Source of the DNA: Capra hircus
Lineage: Eukaryota > Chordata > Mammalia > Artiodactyla > Bovidae
NCBI RefSeq assembly: GCF_001704415.2
Contig: NC_030811.1
Coordinates: 79,192,069 to 79,256,068 of the forward strand
Length of the DNA: 64,000 nt
Direction of reading: 5' to 3'
Made by a program: the position numbers and the translations under genes. The notes below the pieces were generated by a model that made no database searches, had not been told where the DNA came from, and worked only from the letters and a program-made list of their open reading frames with translations. Of the stretch, positions 45,504-57,956 are shown piece by piece (position 1 is the stretch's first letter; each line of letters opens with the position of its first letter).

Positions 45504-47282
45504 TCAGTTCAGTTCAATCACTCAGTCCTGTCTGACGCTGCAACCCCATGGACTGCAGCACGCCAGGCCTCCCTGTCGATCACCAACTCCCGGAGCCTCC
45601 TCAAACTCATGTCCATCAAGTCCACAATACGATCCAACCATCTCATCCTCTGTCATCCCTTTCTTCTCCTGCCCTCAATCTTTCTCAGCATCAGGGTCTT
45701 TTCAGATGAGTCAGTTCTTTGCATCAGGTGGCCAAAGTTTTGGAGCTTCAGCGTCAGTCCTTCCAGTGAATATTCAGGACTGATTTGCCTGAGGATTGAC
45801 TGCTTGGATCTCCATGCAGTCCAAGGGACTCTCAAGGGTCTTCTTCAACACTACAGTTCAGAAGGATCAATTCTTTGGTGCTCAGCTTTCTTTATAGTCC
45901 AAGTCTCACATCCGTACATAACTACTGGAAAAACCATAACTTTGACTAGACAGACCTTTGTTGGCAAAGTAATGTCTCTGCTTTTTAATATGCTGTCTAG
46001 GTTGGTCATAGCTTTGCTTCCAAGGTGCAAGCGTCTTTTAATTTCATGGCTGCAGTCACCATCTGCAGTGATTTTGGAGCCCCCCCAAAATGAAGTCTGT
46101 CACTGTTTCCATTGTCTCCCCATCTATTTGCCATGAAGTGATGGGACCAGATGCCATGATCTTAATTTTCTGAATGTTGAGTTTTAAACCAACTATTTCA
46201 TTCTCCTCTTTCACTTTTCATCATGAGGCTGTTTAGTTCCTGTTTGCTTTTTGTCTGTCATAAGGGTGGTGTCATCTGCATATCTGAGGTTATTGATATT
46301 TCTCCCGGCAATCTTGATTCCAGCTTGTGTTTCATCCAACCTGACATTTTGCATGGTGTAGTCTGCACGTAAGTTGAATAAGTAGGGTGAGAGTATACAG
46401 CCTTGACACCCTCCTCTCCCTATTTGGAACCAGTCTGTTGTTCCATGTCCAGTTCTAACTGTTGCTTCTTGACCTACATACACATTTCTCAGGAGGCAGG
46501 TCTGGTATTCCCATTGTTAGAAGAATTTTTCACAGTTTGTTGTGATCCACACCGTCAAAGGCTTTAGCATAGTCAATAAAGCAGAAGTAGATGTTTTTCT
46601 GGAACTCTCTTGCTTTTTTGATGATCCAACAGATGTTGGCAATTTCTTATTCCTCTACCTTTTCTAAATCCAGCTTGAACATCTGGACATTCACAGTTCA
46701 CATACTGTTGAAGCCCAGCTAGAATTGTGAGGATTAGTTTGCTAACATGTGAGATGAGTACAGTTGTGCAGTAGTTTGAACATTATTTGGCATTGCCTTT
46801 CTTTGGCATTGGAATGAAAACTGACCTTTTCTAGTCCTGTGGCCACTGCTGAGTTTGCCAAATTTGCTGGCATATTGAGTGCAGCCTTTTCAAAACATCA
46901 TCTTTCAGAATTTTAAATAGCTCAACTGGAATTCCATCACCTCCGCTAGCTTTGTTCGTATTGTCTTTGCATTCTAGGATGTCTGGCTCTAGGTGAGTGA
47001 TTACACCATCGTGGTTATCTGGGTCATGAAGATCTTTTTTGTATAGTCCTTCTATGTATTTTTGCCACCTCTTCTTAATATCTTCTGCTTTTGTTAGGTC
47101 CATACCATTTCTGTCCTTTATTGTGCCATCTTTGCATGAAAAGTTCCCTTGGTATCTCTAATTTTCTTCAAGAGATATCTGTAGTCTTTCCCATTCTGTT
47201 GTTTTCCTCTGTTTCTTTGCATTGATCACTGAGGAAGGCTTTCTTATCTCTCATTGCTATTCTTTGGAACGCTGCATTCAAA
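45504..47282 (-). mobile_element. BovB LINE, 5'-truncated, antisense, about 1.8 kb
   Basis: It runs from the 3' tail (45504) back past the RT domain to the region before it (about 47282). Minus-strand readings include CILSPYLFNLRADYTM and RYADDTTLM; the shared 4-base insertion is absent. Several frameshifts and a C-run (about 46081-46086) make it non-functional. It is antisense to GNAI1. Confidence 0.93.
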
Positions 47283-47689
47283 TATGATACCCATATTATA
47301 GGATGTGGTGGAAGATATTATTTAAACCTTGAAAAGAGTGCTAGGATTTTTAAGACAACAATTGAGTGTCCAACCACAGTCTTGATTTGTATTTTGTTAT
47401 GCACTTCTTTCTACCTTGGAAAATTCAGTATACCACAGATTTACATCGGAGGACCTGATGTATTTGTCATATTTCTAAGTTGTATTTTTTGGTCACATGT
47501 TCTGGCTTGTAGTGACCCAATGTCTGGCATCCCAGAGTGTGACGCTGGACCCCAGATGGCATCTGAGTTGAATAAACTAAAGTCAGCGGCACCTGGTTTT
47601 GTAATGCTTAGGCTGTATTCTGTTATAATTTGTTAAATACTAATTAAAACCTGTAACAGAAGCGGGGCTAAAAATCTTAACAGAAATGG
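47283..47689 (+). other. GNAI1: Intron 1 sequence, nothing recognised
   Basis: No repeat family or exon identified. Confidence 0.4.
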
Positions 47690-48202
47690 GACGAAACAAT
47701 TTTAAAAGGAACGTTCATTACCATAAACTCAGTGGCTTGAAACAATGCACAGTTTATTACCTTTACTTTCTGTAGGTCAGAGCCTTATGCCAAACTCAGA
47801 TCAAGATGTTGTTAGGGCTACTTTTCTTCTGGAGGTTGTGGAAGAGAATCCAACCTCTGTCTAGAGACTACCTGCTTTCATTGGCTCCTAGCCTCGTCTT
47901 CATCTTCAAAGCCAGCAGTGGCGAGTGGAGACTTTCTCATGTAGCATCACTCTCTTGTCTCCCTCCTTCACCTATAAGGACCTTTGTGATCACTTTGGGC
48001 CCACCCAGATAATCCAGGATAACAGGCTTATCTCAAGCTGAATCTTGAATCACATCTGCAAAGTTTCTTGTTTTGTAGGATAGCATGCTAATAGATTCCA
48101 GGGGCTGGAGGCGTGGGCATCTTTGGGGACTGTTATTCTGTCTGCTATAATCTGCCCTCTGGCTCCCAAAGATTCATGTCTGTTCCACGTGCAAAAACAG
48201 TT

Positions 48203-48525
48203 GTTGCTATTCAGTCACCAAGTTTTGTTTGACTCTGCACCCTCATGAGCTGCAACACGCCAGACTTTGGAGTCCTCCACTGTCTCCTCGAGTTTGCTCA
48301 AATTCATGTCCACTGAGGTGGTGATGCCATCCAACCATCTTATCCTCTGTCACACTCTTCTCTTGCCCTCAATCTTTCCCAGCATAAAGGAAGGTCTTTT
48401 CCAATGAGTCGGCTCTTCACATCAGGTGACCAAAGTGTTGGAGCTTCAGCTTCAGCATCAGTCCTTCCAGTGAATATTCAGGTTTGATTTCCTTTAGGAT
48501 TGACTGGTTTGATCTCCTTAAAGTC
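48203..48525 (-). mobile_element. BovB 3' end inside MaLR, antisense
   Basis: 'ttgctattcagtcaccaag' to 'ttgatctcctt' is a diverged antisense BovB tail that separates two adjacent parts of the MaLR internal sequence. Confidence 0.85.
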
Positions 48526-48719
48526 TCAGCCCCTTACGGCATCAACTCAACACCCGAAATCTCATCCAGATCTCAGAATCTACTTCTGGTAAGGGGGAGA
48601 ATCTTCATATAATTCATACTGGAACCAAATTTCTTTTTATCTGTGAACCTGTGAAACTAGAAAACACGTTATCTGCTCCAAGAATATAGTAAGAATGCAC
48701 AGCTTGTGAAATAGGCATC

Positions 48720-49090
48720 AGTTCAGTTCAGTCACTCAGTCGTGTCTGACTCTCTGCAGCCCCATCAACTACAGCACGGTAGGCTTCCCTTTCCGTCACC
48801 AACTCCCAGAGCTTGCTCAAACTCATGTGCATCGAGTAGGTGATGCCATCAAACTATCTCATCCTCTGTCGTCCCCTTCTCCTCCTGCCCTCAGTCTTTC
48901 CCAGCATCAGGGTCTTTTCCAGTGAGTCAGTTCTTCGCATCAGGTGGCCAAAGTATTGGAGCTTCAGCTTCAACATCAGTCCTTTCAGTGAATATTCAGG
49001 ACTGACCTGCTTTAGGATTGACTGGTTTGATCCTCTGCAGTCCAAGGGACTCTCAAGAGTCTTCTCCAACACCACAGTTCAAAAGTATCA
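48720..49090 (-). mobile_element. BovB 3' end inside MaLR, antisense
   Basis: 'cagttcagttcagtcactca' to 'caacaccacagttcaaaag' is antisense BovB, 5'-truncated. The flanks 'gcatcag' and 'gtatcag' may be a short imperfect TSD. Confidence 0.92.
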
Positions 49091-49860
49091 GGATACCAGT
49101 CATTCTCATTCAAAAAGGGTTAAAGTGGAAAGAAAAAGACCTGTGTATTCAGTCTCATACACTTTGCAAACTACTTTGGGTTTCAAGCCTACGAACACTC
49201 TTGGTGACTCTGCTTCACTTTCTGGCCTCTGGACTCCGCCCTTCAATTTTCATCTTTTCTTTTCAAGGAAAGGCAGCACCGTTTTATCAGCCTGTTTCTT
49301 GTCTGTATGATGGTGATCTGACAGCATTCTTTCATTTTGTACTTTTTTCCTCTCCCATTTTCCAATAACCAGTAAGAGAAAAACAGGTTGCACCTTCAGC
49401 AGTTTGCTTGCCAACCTCCTTGTCTAAATATGCAAGTTTATAGTTCAGAAGCTCTGCTTTCCACACAACTGCAGGACATAATTCACTGATGCTTTGCCAT
49501 GACATAACAAGGGTTCCCTTTCCTCTAGTTTCTAATAATACGTTCCTCCTTTCCATCCACATCCTTAGCAGCAGCACATGTTATGTTCGCCTGTTTATTG
49601 ACAGTCTGTTCGTGATGGTATTCAGTTTTCTCTACCATCTTCCTCACTTTCTTCTGAGTCTCACCAGGGGAGCCATTAATATCTATATTTTAAAAAGCAT
49701 GTCCAGGCAAATCTTGGCTTTTTTTTCCCCTGCTCCTGAAAATTCTTTCAGCTTCTACCCATTGCTTCATTCTAAAGCCATTTCCGCATTTTTAGTATTT
49801 GTTGTAACAACACTCTACTTCCAGATACCCTCACTGATATCTCATGTTTAACTTTAGGGA

Positions 49861-50078
49861 TGCATAATGTTAGTAATTTTATATCCTTTGGTCCCTTGTA
49901 ATTTACTGAACTGTTAGACTAACAGCGAAACCACCAGTTTCTGGTGCTTCATATTGAACTTGCAGTATTTCACTGGAGACATAGTGTGAATGAATGACTT
50001 TTCCTTTGTTTGCCTCCTCTTCAGTGAAGCTTTTCTGGACCGTTCAGTCTAAATTAGTCTTCTTTCCTCTCCCTTCCA
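49861..50078 (+). other. GNAI1: Intron 1 sequence, nothing recognised
   Basis: No repeat family or exon identified. Confidence 0.4.
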
Positions 50079-50739
50079 AGTTACACCATTTTGTGTGTTT
50101 TTTTTTGTTTTTTGTTTTTTTTTTTAATTTGTTTTTTTTGTTTGTTTTTTATTTATTTATTTTTTATTTTTTTTATTTTTTAAATTTTAAAATCTTTAAT
50201 TCTTACATGCGTTCCCAAACATGAACCCCCCTCCCACCTCCCTCCCCACAACATCTCTCTGGGTCATCCCCATGCACCAGCCCCAAGCATGCTGTATCCT
50301 GCGTCAGACATAGACTGGCGATTCAATTCTTACATGATAGTATACATGTTAGAATGCCATTCTCCCAAATCATCCCACCCTCTCCCTCTCCCTCTGAGTC
50401 CAAAAGTCCGTTATACACATCTGTGTCCTTTTTCCTGTCTTGCATACAGGGTCGTCATTGCCATCTTCCTAAATTCCATATATATGTGTTAGTATACTGT
50501 ATTGGTGTTTTTCTTTCTGGCTTACTTCACTCTGTATAATTGGCTCCAGTTTCATCCATCTCATCAGAACTGATTCAAATGAATTCTTTTTAACAGCTGA
50601 GTAATACTCCATTGTGTATATGTACCACAGCTTTCTTATCCATTCATCTGCTGATGGACATCTAGGTTGTTTCCATGTCCTGGCTATTATAAACAGTGCT
50701 GCGATGAACATTGGGGTACATGCAAGTTTCACCATTTTG
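50079..50739 (-). mobile_element. L1_BT-like LINE 3' end, antisense, with 15-bp TSD
   Basis: The body spans about 50094-50724. The long T-rich run (50098-50180) is the antisense poly(A) tail region, followed by the bovine L1 3'UTR ('cctccctccccacaacatc') and ORF2 end. Flanks agttacaccattttg (50079-50093) and agtttcaccattttg (50725-50739) differ at one base. It is a typical 5'-truncated retroinsertion, antisense to GNAI1. Confidence 0.92.
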
Positions 50740-51164
50740 AAATCATCTTGTCCATTTACTTTTGTGTTTCTCGCATCTCTACACGCAGATTGGTTTCATC
50801 GGAGCGCGAACCCTGTACGACTTAGCACCTACTGAGGAGACACATACTGTCTTTTCATAAGCATTAATTAAATGAGTAACTAGTTAAATGATTCATTTTG
50901 AGTAATAGTCTTTAAAAGGGAAAAAGTCAATATATTATCCTTGTGCTTTGGGTAAATTAGTGAATTTTGGCCCATTGTATCCCTATTTATGTTTAATACC
51001 TTGCTAGTTAAGAGTAACTAGATAGAACCTACTATGTTATTTCTAACAGAGTTCTAAAAAATAACATAGAGGACCAAATTCTTGTTACATGATCAGAAAA
51101 ATATTTTGACTCTTGGTAAGTGGTGGAGTAAAATGTGATTGTTTATTTGTATATTCTGAATACA
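50740..51164 (+). other. GNAI1: Intron 1 sequence, nothing recognised
   Basis: No repeat family or exon identified. Confidence 0.4.
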
Positions 51165-51375
51165 TTTTTTAAACTGTTTTATACTGAAGTATAACCAATT
51201 TACAGTGTTGTGATAGTTTTAGGTGGGCAACATAGGGACTCAGCCATACATATACATGTATCCATTCTCCCCCAAAGTCCCCTCACATCCAGGCTGCCAC
51301 ATGACAATGAGCAGAGTTCCCTGTGCTACACAGTAGGTCCTTGTTGTGAACACATTGTTTTTAACAAGATTGTTA
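51165..51375 (-). repeat. L1 3' end fragment, antisense
   Basis: 'atactgaagtataaccaatt', 'tccaggctgccacatgac' and 'acagtaggtccttgttgtg' match an antisense artiodactyl L1 3' end. Confidence 0.8.
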
Positions 51376-52009
51376 CACTGCTACTTCACATACTATTTGA
51401 ATGCTTTGTTTTGAATGCTTTCTTAAAATGCATACAGTAATGCAACAAGACATTAAATATACTCTCACAACCGTATCTGGCCTACAGGATGATGCCCCGG
51501 TGGGTAACTTTGGCTTGCAGGAGCCAGCAGGGCTGCTCAGAAGCTCATCAGTTCTTTATGTCTCGCTGGCCTTCGTCTGGTGAGAATTGTTATTGGTGGC
51601 ATTTGTAAATGTGGTTCATATTTTTGGTATTTTTCCTTAGGTTTGCTAACTCCTTGGGAGAATTTACAGTCTCCTTAGGGAAAGAAAAGTGGTATAAGAG
51701 ACACCGGGGGAGGGGACTGCTTTGTTGATCTTGTGAGATGAGAGTGGATGCGGCATGCATCTCAGAAATCAAGTGGTCACAGATCTGCCCATTGCCTTCA
51801 TGTAGTTCTGAGGGACTGTTGGATTCTGTCAGCTGTAAGCGTGGTATTGTACCTGAACCTACAATCTAGAAGAGACTTTGCCATCTGTAGTTTACTTTCT
51901 TACTTTTTCCATGTATAAGGACTTTTATTCCTCCAAGGGTTTGTTGTTGTTGGTCTGTAGGAAGACTCTCCACTTGGGAAAGGTGGTTGACCCAGAACTT
52001 GGGCAGTAA
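51376..52009 (+). other. GNAI1: Intron 1 sequence, nothing recognised
   Basis: No repeat family or exon identified. Confidence 0.4.
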
Positions 52010-52200
52010 AATGTTTTCTTTAAGACCTTGGGCAGGTTATCCAGTTCTGTAAGCCTCAGTTTTCTATAAATTCCAGACGATAAGCATTGCTATCCTATAG
52101 GGCTGGGAGACAAAGTAAAGTAATGTATCTACAGTACGTAGAGCAGTTGTTCATGGCACACACATCTTAATAAGTATTGATATAAGCTGTTATTATAAAT
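52010..52200 (+). repeat. MIR element, sense
   Basis: 'agaccttgggcaggttatcc', 'taagcctcagttttctata' and 'gtacgtagagcagttgttca' follow MIR. Confidence 0.65.
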
Positions 52201-54474
52201 ACTTCAGAGACTCCATGGAGTCAGCCCTCGCTCCCTGCCTCCTTGCAGTTTGATCCATTTATGGTCACAAATATTAAATCTTTTTGTTGACTCTTCTTAG
52301 CAAAGGGTGTGTACATAGCTGAAGAAGTATAAAATCAGTCGTAATTACTAGTTTCCAATCCCACCTCAGCTTTGTTCTGGGACTTGGATTTCTGTTAACA
52401 GACTCCCCACTGGGAATAGACCAGCTAAATACCTGTGCTAGGTTAAGAATTCTGTAGAGAGTGAATTTTGAGTAAATAGAAAACTTTACAAATGATTTAG
52501 AGGTAATTTTCTCTCCATTTTATTACCCGTTCATAGAATAAATGCAGCAATTTCCTGCAAACTTTCCTTTTGTCTTTCTTAAAAATAAAACATAGCTGTT
52601 AATATAAATTATGAAACATAATTTGAGTTGATTCAAATGAATATGCCATTTATCACTGAAGTTTATGATTATTTCCCACAAATTTTAGAACTTTTCTGAA
52701 ACTTCCTGTATTGCTAACTCAAATAGATTCCTAACAAAACTCCAGAATTAAAATGAATTTACTTTTACGAGAGAAGCAGCATCTCTTGAAAAGTGGTCAT
52801 AACCTTGAAATAAAAACAATGAAGCTTTGAATTTGTTATAGTACTTATTTTAATAATTTTTCAAAGACGTCCCTTAAGACTTAACCTTGAATTACCTGGA
52901 ATTGTTCTGTTTACCATGCCTATTTAACCTATTTAAGGTTTGTACCAGATTTTTTTTTAATCCGGGTAATATACTTATCTAATCTACAATATATTTTTTC
53001 TTGTTTGGGCACATGTCTTTAATTTATTTCAGAAGCATGGAACCTGTAAGTAAACCATACAAGATCAATATAATGTAGTAGGAGAAGAAAACTGTCTCTG
53101 ATTAGTAGTGTTGAAGTTAATCTTCTGAAGAATAACATATTTCTATGCAATTTAAAAATTTGACCCACTGAATTTTTACAAACTGAGCACGTCAGTGTCC
53201 CTAACAACCAGATCAAGGCATACCTGCCAGGGATGCTTTGTGACAGTAAAGTGGTGATGCCGGTCCCTGGAGTTGCTGGAAGTGAGGAGATGGGGCTCTC
53301 CCAGCTCAACGCCAGTGCACTGCGCTGGCTTCAATGCCTTCATCCTCTCTGGGCACACAGGACGTTCCCATCCTCTTCACACTTCCCTAAAGTCTCCTGT
53401 GTCCTGTTCCATAAATATTATCAAGTCATGCCTGGCATTAAAAGTAATAGAATCCGGACAAAAATTTAAAGTGATAAAATCATACACTCCTTTAAAAATG
53501 TTTCATCCCATATTTTGTCATCTAAGCTTTTCAAAATACTAGGCTATATTCCCATCATTTTCATTTTTAATTCAGTAGTTAAGCTGCTTTATGTTTTAAA
53601 ATTGTGGACTTTTCTAATGATACAGAATTATTGGAAACTATGCAAACGCTCATGGAATGCACACCAATATCTTTTTAAAAGAGATAATGTCTTGTGACTT
53701 TGCTCTGTTCACTGAAGTTTCTTTTATAATTAGTATGGGTTTCTCATTCTAACTTCCACATCTCTTAACCTCTCTCCTGTTTTTTTTTTTTTTCATCCGT
53801 TTTTGTATGCTACTTAGATAATCTAGTTTACTTTCTCAATTCAGTAATAAATTAATGTGCCTTCTAACATAAGTGGTTTTTTTTTACTTCTCATGGTGAC
53901 AATTTTGTTTCTAGAAACTGTTTCTAATCTTTTTTAATAGTTTATTACTCTATTTTTTTTTGTCTTAAATCGCTTTTATTAATACTAACTTCATAGTCTC
54001 TTTGCAGCTACTTGTAGTGTCTTGATTGTATCTCATGGTAAGTAGATTGTACTCTCTTGTAATTTTTTTGTCTGAGTGTATATGAACCAATACATGGCCT
54101 GTGTGAATTCTGGGCACCCTGTATTGGCTGCAGTTTTCCTCTGTTTTGCGAACTGAGGGCAGAGGACAGGTTTATTTCTCGTTTACCTAACATGGTGTTC
54201 TAAAACTGAAAGCATCATCTCTCCTCCACTCACTAAACCACTTTCTTCTTCTTCCTGTTTCCTTCTTACTTCCTGTCACCACCAATCCTTCACTTTTTAT
54301 TTATTCTCACACCTAATTAGTGAAAATCACGATTGACTTTATTTTCTAAGTATTTTCCTGCCTTTTTTTTATGATCCAGCAACCTTGAATTTGAATATTT
54401 ATGGTTCCTTTCACTCATGTGCTCTCTCTCTCTTTTTTTTTTTTTTTGCTTCCCTCTACCCTCCACTTGAGTTG
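52201..54474 (+). other. GNAI1: Intron 1 AT-rich sequence, no exon seen
   Basis: Poly-T runs at about 53780 and 54430. Short frames near 53019-53542 overlap on both strands and carry no recognisable domain. Confidence 0.45.
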
Positions 54475-54685
54475 ACTCACTGGAAAAGACTCTGATGCTG
54501 GGAGGGGTTGGGGGCAGGAGGAGAAGGGGACGACAGAGGATGAGATGGCTGGATGGCATCACTAACTCGATGGACGTGAGTCTGAGTGAACTCGGGAGTT
54601 GGTGATGGACAGCGAGGCCTGGCGTGCTGCGATTCATGGGGTCGCAAAGAGTCGGACATGACTGAGCGACTGAACTGAATTGACC
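54475..54685 (+). mobile_element. BovB 3' end, sense, short
   Basis: 'gagttgactcactggaaaag' to 'gagcgactgaactgaattga' is the last 210 bp of BovB, little diverged. It is the only larger BovB piece in the intron that lies in the gene's orientation. Confidence 0.93.
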
Positions 54686-54718
54686 CTTCCCTTACGCGGT
54701 CTCTGGTTAGGTTGAGAG

Positions 54719-54810
54719 GTGTGTGTGTGTGTTCATTCATGTGCGCCTGTGTGTGTGAGAGGTGTGTGTGTGTGTGTGTGTTCGTTCATGCGCGCCTGTC
54801 TGTGTGAGCC
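54719..54810 (+). repeat. Compound (GT)n microsatellite/minisatellite
   Basis: Two (GT)n runs are each followed by a near-identical 'gttc(a/g)ttcatg(t/c)gcgcctgt' unit, so the locus is an imperfect duplication of about 50 bp. It is likely polymorphic. Confidence 0.85.
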
Positions 54811-55727
54811 CAGTGGGGAGGGTCTTCTGGGGATCCTCATTCACTTCCACTGTGCCCGTGACCCTGGCAGACAGCTTGTTTCCTGTCTACTGGCACCCAC
54901 TGCTGAAGTGGGGGTGTCCGTGCTGGTCCATTATGTCTCATTTAATCACAGCCAGGACCATCTGTCTCACTGCCGTGGCTGTCCTCTGTCTCTAGTGGTG
55001 CTCTGGGTCTCCTGGTCTCCCCCTTTCCAGACAGCCCTTTGTTGCAGAGCCAGAATGTGGTAGCCAAGCTGTGAGCCCCCTGAGAGCTCTGCCTTCTCTA
55101 GTCACTTCAAGCAGGTGGAAGGTTCTGTGTGGCATCGATGCTGCGGAGATGCCAAGGTGCTGGAGGGAGATGAACTTGCGTGTTCTCTCTGCAGAGTCAC
55201 ACCACCAGGCTGCCTGGATGTGTTGCTGCCTTAGGCGACTTTCTTCTCCCATGATCCCAAATAGACTGCCTTTAGCAGTCTCTTCTCTGACGTCCCATTC
55301 ACGCCTGAAATGTGGGCTCAAACAGAAGATCAGCATAGAGATGACTGCATACCTCCCTTGTCCACATGTGCCTTTTGCAGTTGCTCCCAGACCACTGAGT
55401 GCCTTGTGGCTGCCAGGGTTGCAGTCTCTGCTGTGTGATACCTAGAAAGTATGCCATGTGTATTCACCCATTTCTGTCTTGATGACACTAATGAACCCTT
55501 TTCTACCTCTTTCCCATTACTCATGTAAATGTGAAAGAGAAAAAAAAACACAAAAAATTTAAAAATATTTCTCACATTACATTCTCTGTTGTCCTTTACC
55601 TTCCTGCTCTGAAGCTGGTTTTTTTCCGCTACTGTCCTAATTGTGAGTTCTTGCTGCTCCATGTGTGCTCACCTTTATTTTCCTAAAGCAGCTCTTCTTA
55701 AGCACAAAAAGGTAAGTCGGAATCTTT
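54811..55727 (+). other. GNAI1: Intron 1, GC-richer unassigned block at about 54835-55450
   Basis: It is clearly less AT-rich than its surroundings. Frames are open on both strands for 110-120 codons but have no recognisable domain. Repeat family unknown. Confidence 0.4.
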
Positions 55728-55855
55728 TAAAATGTAGGTTCTAATTCAGTAGGTCTGGGATGGGATCTGAGTTTCTGCATTTCTCACAAGCTCAGAGGGG
55801 ATCCCTTGGCTGCTGATCCACAGCCCAGGCCACACTTGAGAAGCAAATTCCTTGA
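55728..55855 (+). repeat. MER5A hAT fragment, sense
   Basis: 'ctaattcagtaggtctggga', 'tctgcatttctcacaagc' and 'ccacacttgagaagc' match MER5A. Confidence 0.7.
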
Positions 55856-56042
55856 GTAGGTGATCCTCCTGGGTTGTTCCCATTTATCCATTTGTACACA
55901 TTTTGCAAGACTTATCCTGTCTTTGCCACATTCTTGAAGCCTCCCATAACCTTCTCAATAAAGTATTTAAAACAGCACTTCGCTCAAAGTAAGCACTCAG
56001 TATGTTTTATGCAGTCACATATATGTACATACATGTAAAATG

Positions 56043-56265
56043 CTTGTTGTTGTTTTATCGCTAAATCGTGTCTGACTCTTTTGCAACCTCATGGACTGTA
56101 GCCCACTAGGCTCCTCTATCCATGGCACTTCCCAGGCATGAACACTGGACTGGGTTGCCGTTTCCTTCTTCAGGGAATCTTTCCGACCCAGGGATCGAAC
56201 CCACGTCTCTTGTGTCTCCTGCATTGACAGGTGAATTCTTTATCTGTGAGCCACTAAGGGAGTCC
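56043..56265 (-). repeat. Bov-tA SINE, antisense
   Basis: It is a full antisense Bov-tA from 'ttgttgttgttttatcgct' to 'ccactaagggagtcc'. It is somewhat diverged. Confidence 0.9.
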
Positions 56266-57716
56266 TGTATAATTCTTACCACTTATCATTTTATTGTCAA
56301 CTTTTAATGTTAATCTGGAGTCTTGTTTTAGTAATGCATTTTGAAAAAAAACTACTTGATACTATCTTGCATGGAAGCATGCACTTCCTGGAAAGTGATC
56401 AAAAACTATAATTAATGATAATGAATCTTCTGTGTGTTTAGCAAGAATTTTTACAGTGGATTTCTTCTTTTGATGATATAATTGTTCAGGTCAGGTTGAA
56501 TGTGACCTTATAATTTTTTATGAACATTTTCATCTGGTAAAGTTCATGATGAAATTCCTTTGTTAGAAGTAAATAAAAGACAGTTATAAAGTCTGAGGAA
56601 GTTTATAGCCATTGCCACTTTTATAACCTCAGCTTTCCTAATCTATGTGCACATACAATGCATTTTCCCCTGCCCTTAAAGGGAGTTCTGGTCTTAGAAA
56701 ACTTATCTGTCACATTAATGTTTACTGACTTGCACTTACAAAATGTGATTAAATATAGCATAAATGTTCAATGACTTCTGTTTTCATTATAGTATCGTTA
56801 GCTGGCTGGGCTTACTTTAAGTTAGCTATGACATCTGGTTCTTATGAAACATATGTAAATTCATTCAACGAATATTTATAGAATGCCAACCCTATGGCCT
56901 GCATTGAGGTATCTGGGAATGGAAAAATCTTTGGGAAGCTGGTATTAATTACAGTAGAGAAAGCATTCTTTAAGCATTTTACCATTAGATAAGAACAATA
57001 TGGTTATTTTTGGCTTGTTATAAGTTTAAGTATTAAAAACTGGGTTCTGGGTTTTTTCCACTCTGACATTTGTCTTACCCTTTGTAGTAGAGATCATTTT
57101 AACTTTGCTCTGGATGATTGCATTTTATACGTCAAGTTGGATTTTACTGCTTTTTGCCAAAAGCTGTTCAAAAACTTTCAGAGCAGAAAATATGTAATGA
57201 GCTCCACAGTGACTTATACTGTACCCATGGTATTTCAGAACTAATTCCCAGAGAAGTTGTCAGTCTGCAGATGTAGCCCATTGTAGTTCTTACAGTCACA
57301 TCCAAAGTAACTGAAGCTCTAATCTAAGAAGTAAGCAGTATATAAAGAATGATTCTGAAAAATACGAAACTCTTAATAGACTCTTCATAGTGGCTAGCTT
57401 TTGACAGTCAGTCAGCAGAACTTAAGCTTTGTGTGATTCATAGACTTGTGTAGAGTTTGAATTACATTTGGGTGTGTTGGATGTTTTTGTTCATTAGTGG
57501 ACAAATGTTATTTTAAAAAACAAAAGTGTTAGAAAATTCATCAGAATGAGTCTGTCAGGTATGCAGTTTATTTTTTCTGCATAAACATAGCCATGAAGAA
57601 TTTCTAAAATGGGTTCCTATACATGGGGGAATAAGTTGAGAGTTGAACTTTATTAATTTAAGAATCATAATATTCTAAAAAAATAATTTGGCGTAATGAT
57701 TTTGTCTGGATTCTGA
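56266..57716 (+). other. GNAI1: Intron 1 AT-rich sequence, nothing recognised
   Basis: No repeat family or exon identified. Confidence 0.45.
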
Positions 57717-57956
57717 AAGTTAAGATTTTCTGTGTGTGTGTTAGTCACTCAGTTGTGTCGGACTCTTGTAACTCCATCGACTGTAGCCCACCAGGCTCCT
57801 CTGTCTATGGTATTCTCCAGGCAAGAATACTGGATTGGATTGCCATTTCCTTCTCTAGAGTAATCTTCCCGACCCAGGATTTGAACACAGGTCTCCCACA
57901 TTGCAGGCAGACTCTTCACCGGCTGAGCCACCTGGGAAGACATCTAAGTTAAGATT
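57717..57956 (-). repeat. Bov-tA SINE, antisense, with 11-bp TSD
   Basis: Identical flanks aagttaagatt at 57717-57727 and 57946-57956 enclose a complete antisense Bov-tA. Confidence 0.95.

Larger units (their letters stand above)
47690..49860 (-). mobile_element. MaLR (MLT1/MST-type) provirus relic: LTR plus internal region, antisense
   Basis: The antisense LTR occupies about 47700-48160 ('aactcagtggcttgaaacaa', 'ttctggaggttgtggaaga'). Internal MaLR sequence then continues: 'tctgccctctggctcccaaa', then after a BovB 'cggcatcaactcaacacccg', 'gaacctgtgaaactagaaaa', and after a second BovB a run to about 49860 ('agcttctacccattgcttc', 'atttgttgtaacaacactc'). This is an ancient ERVL-related element with no intact gene. 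Confidence 0.7.
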
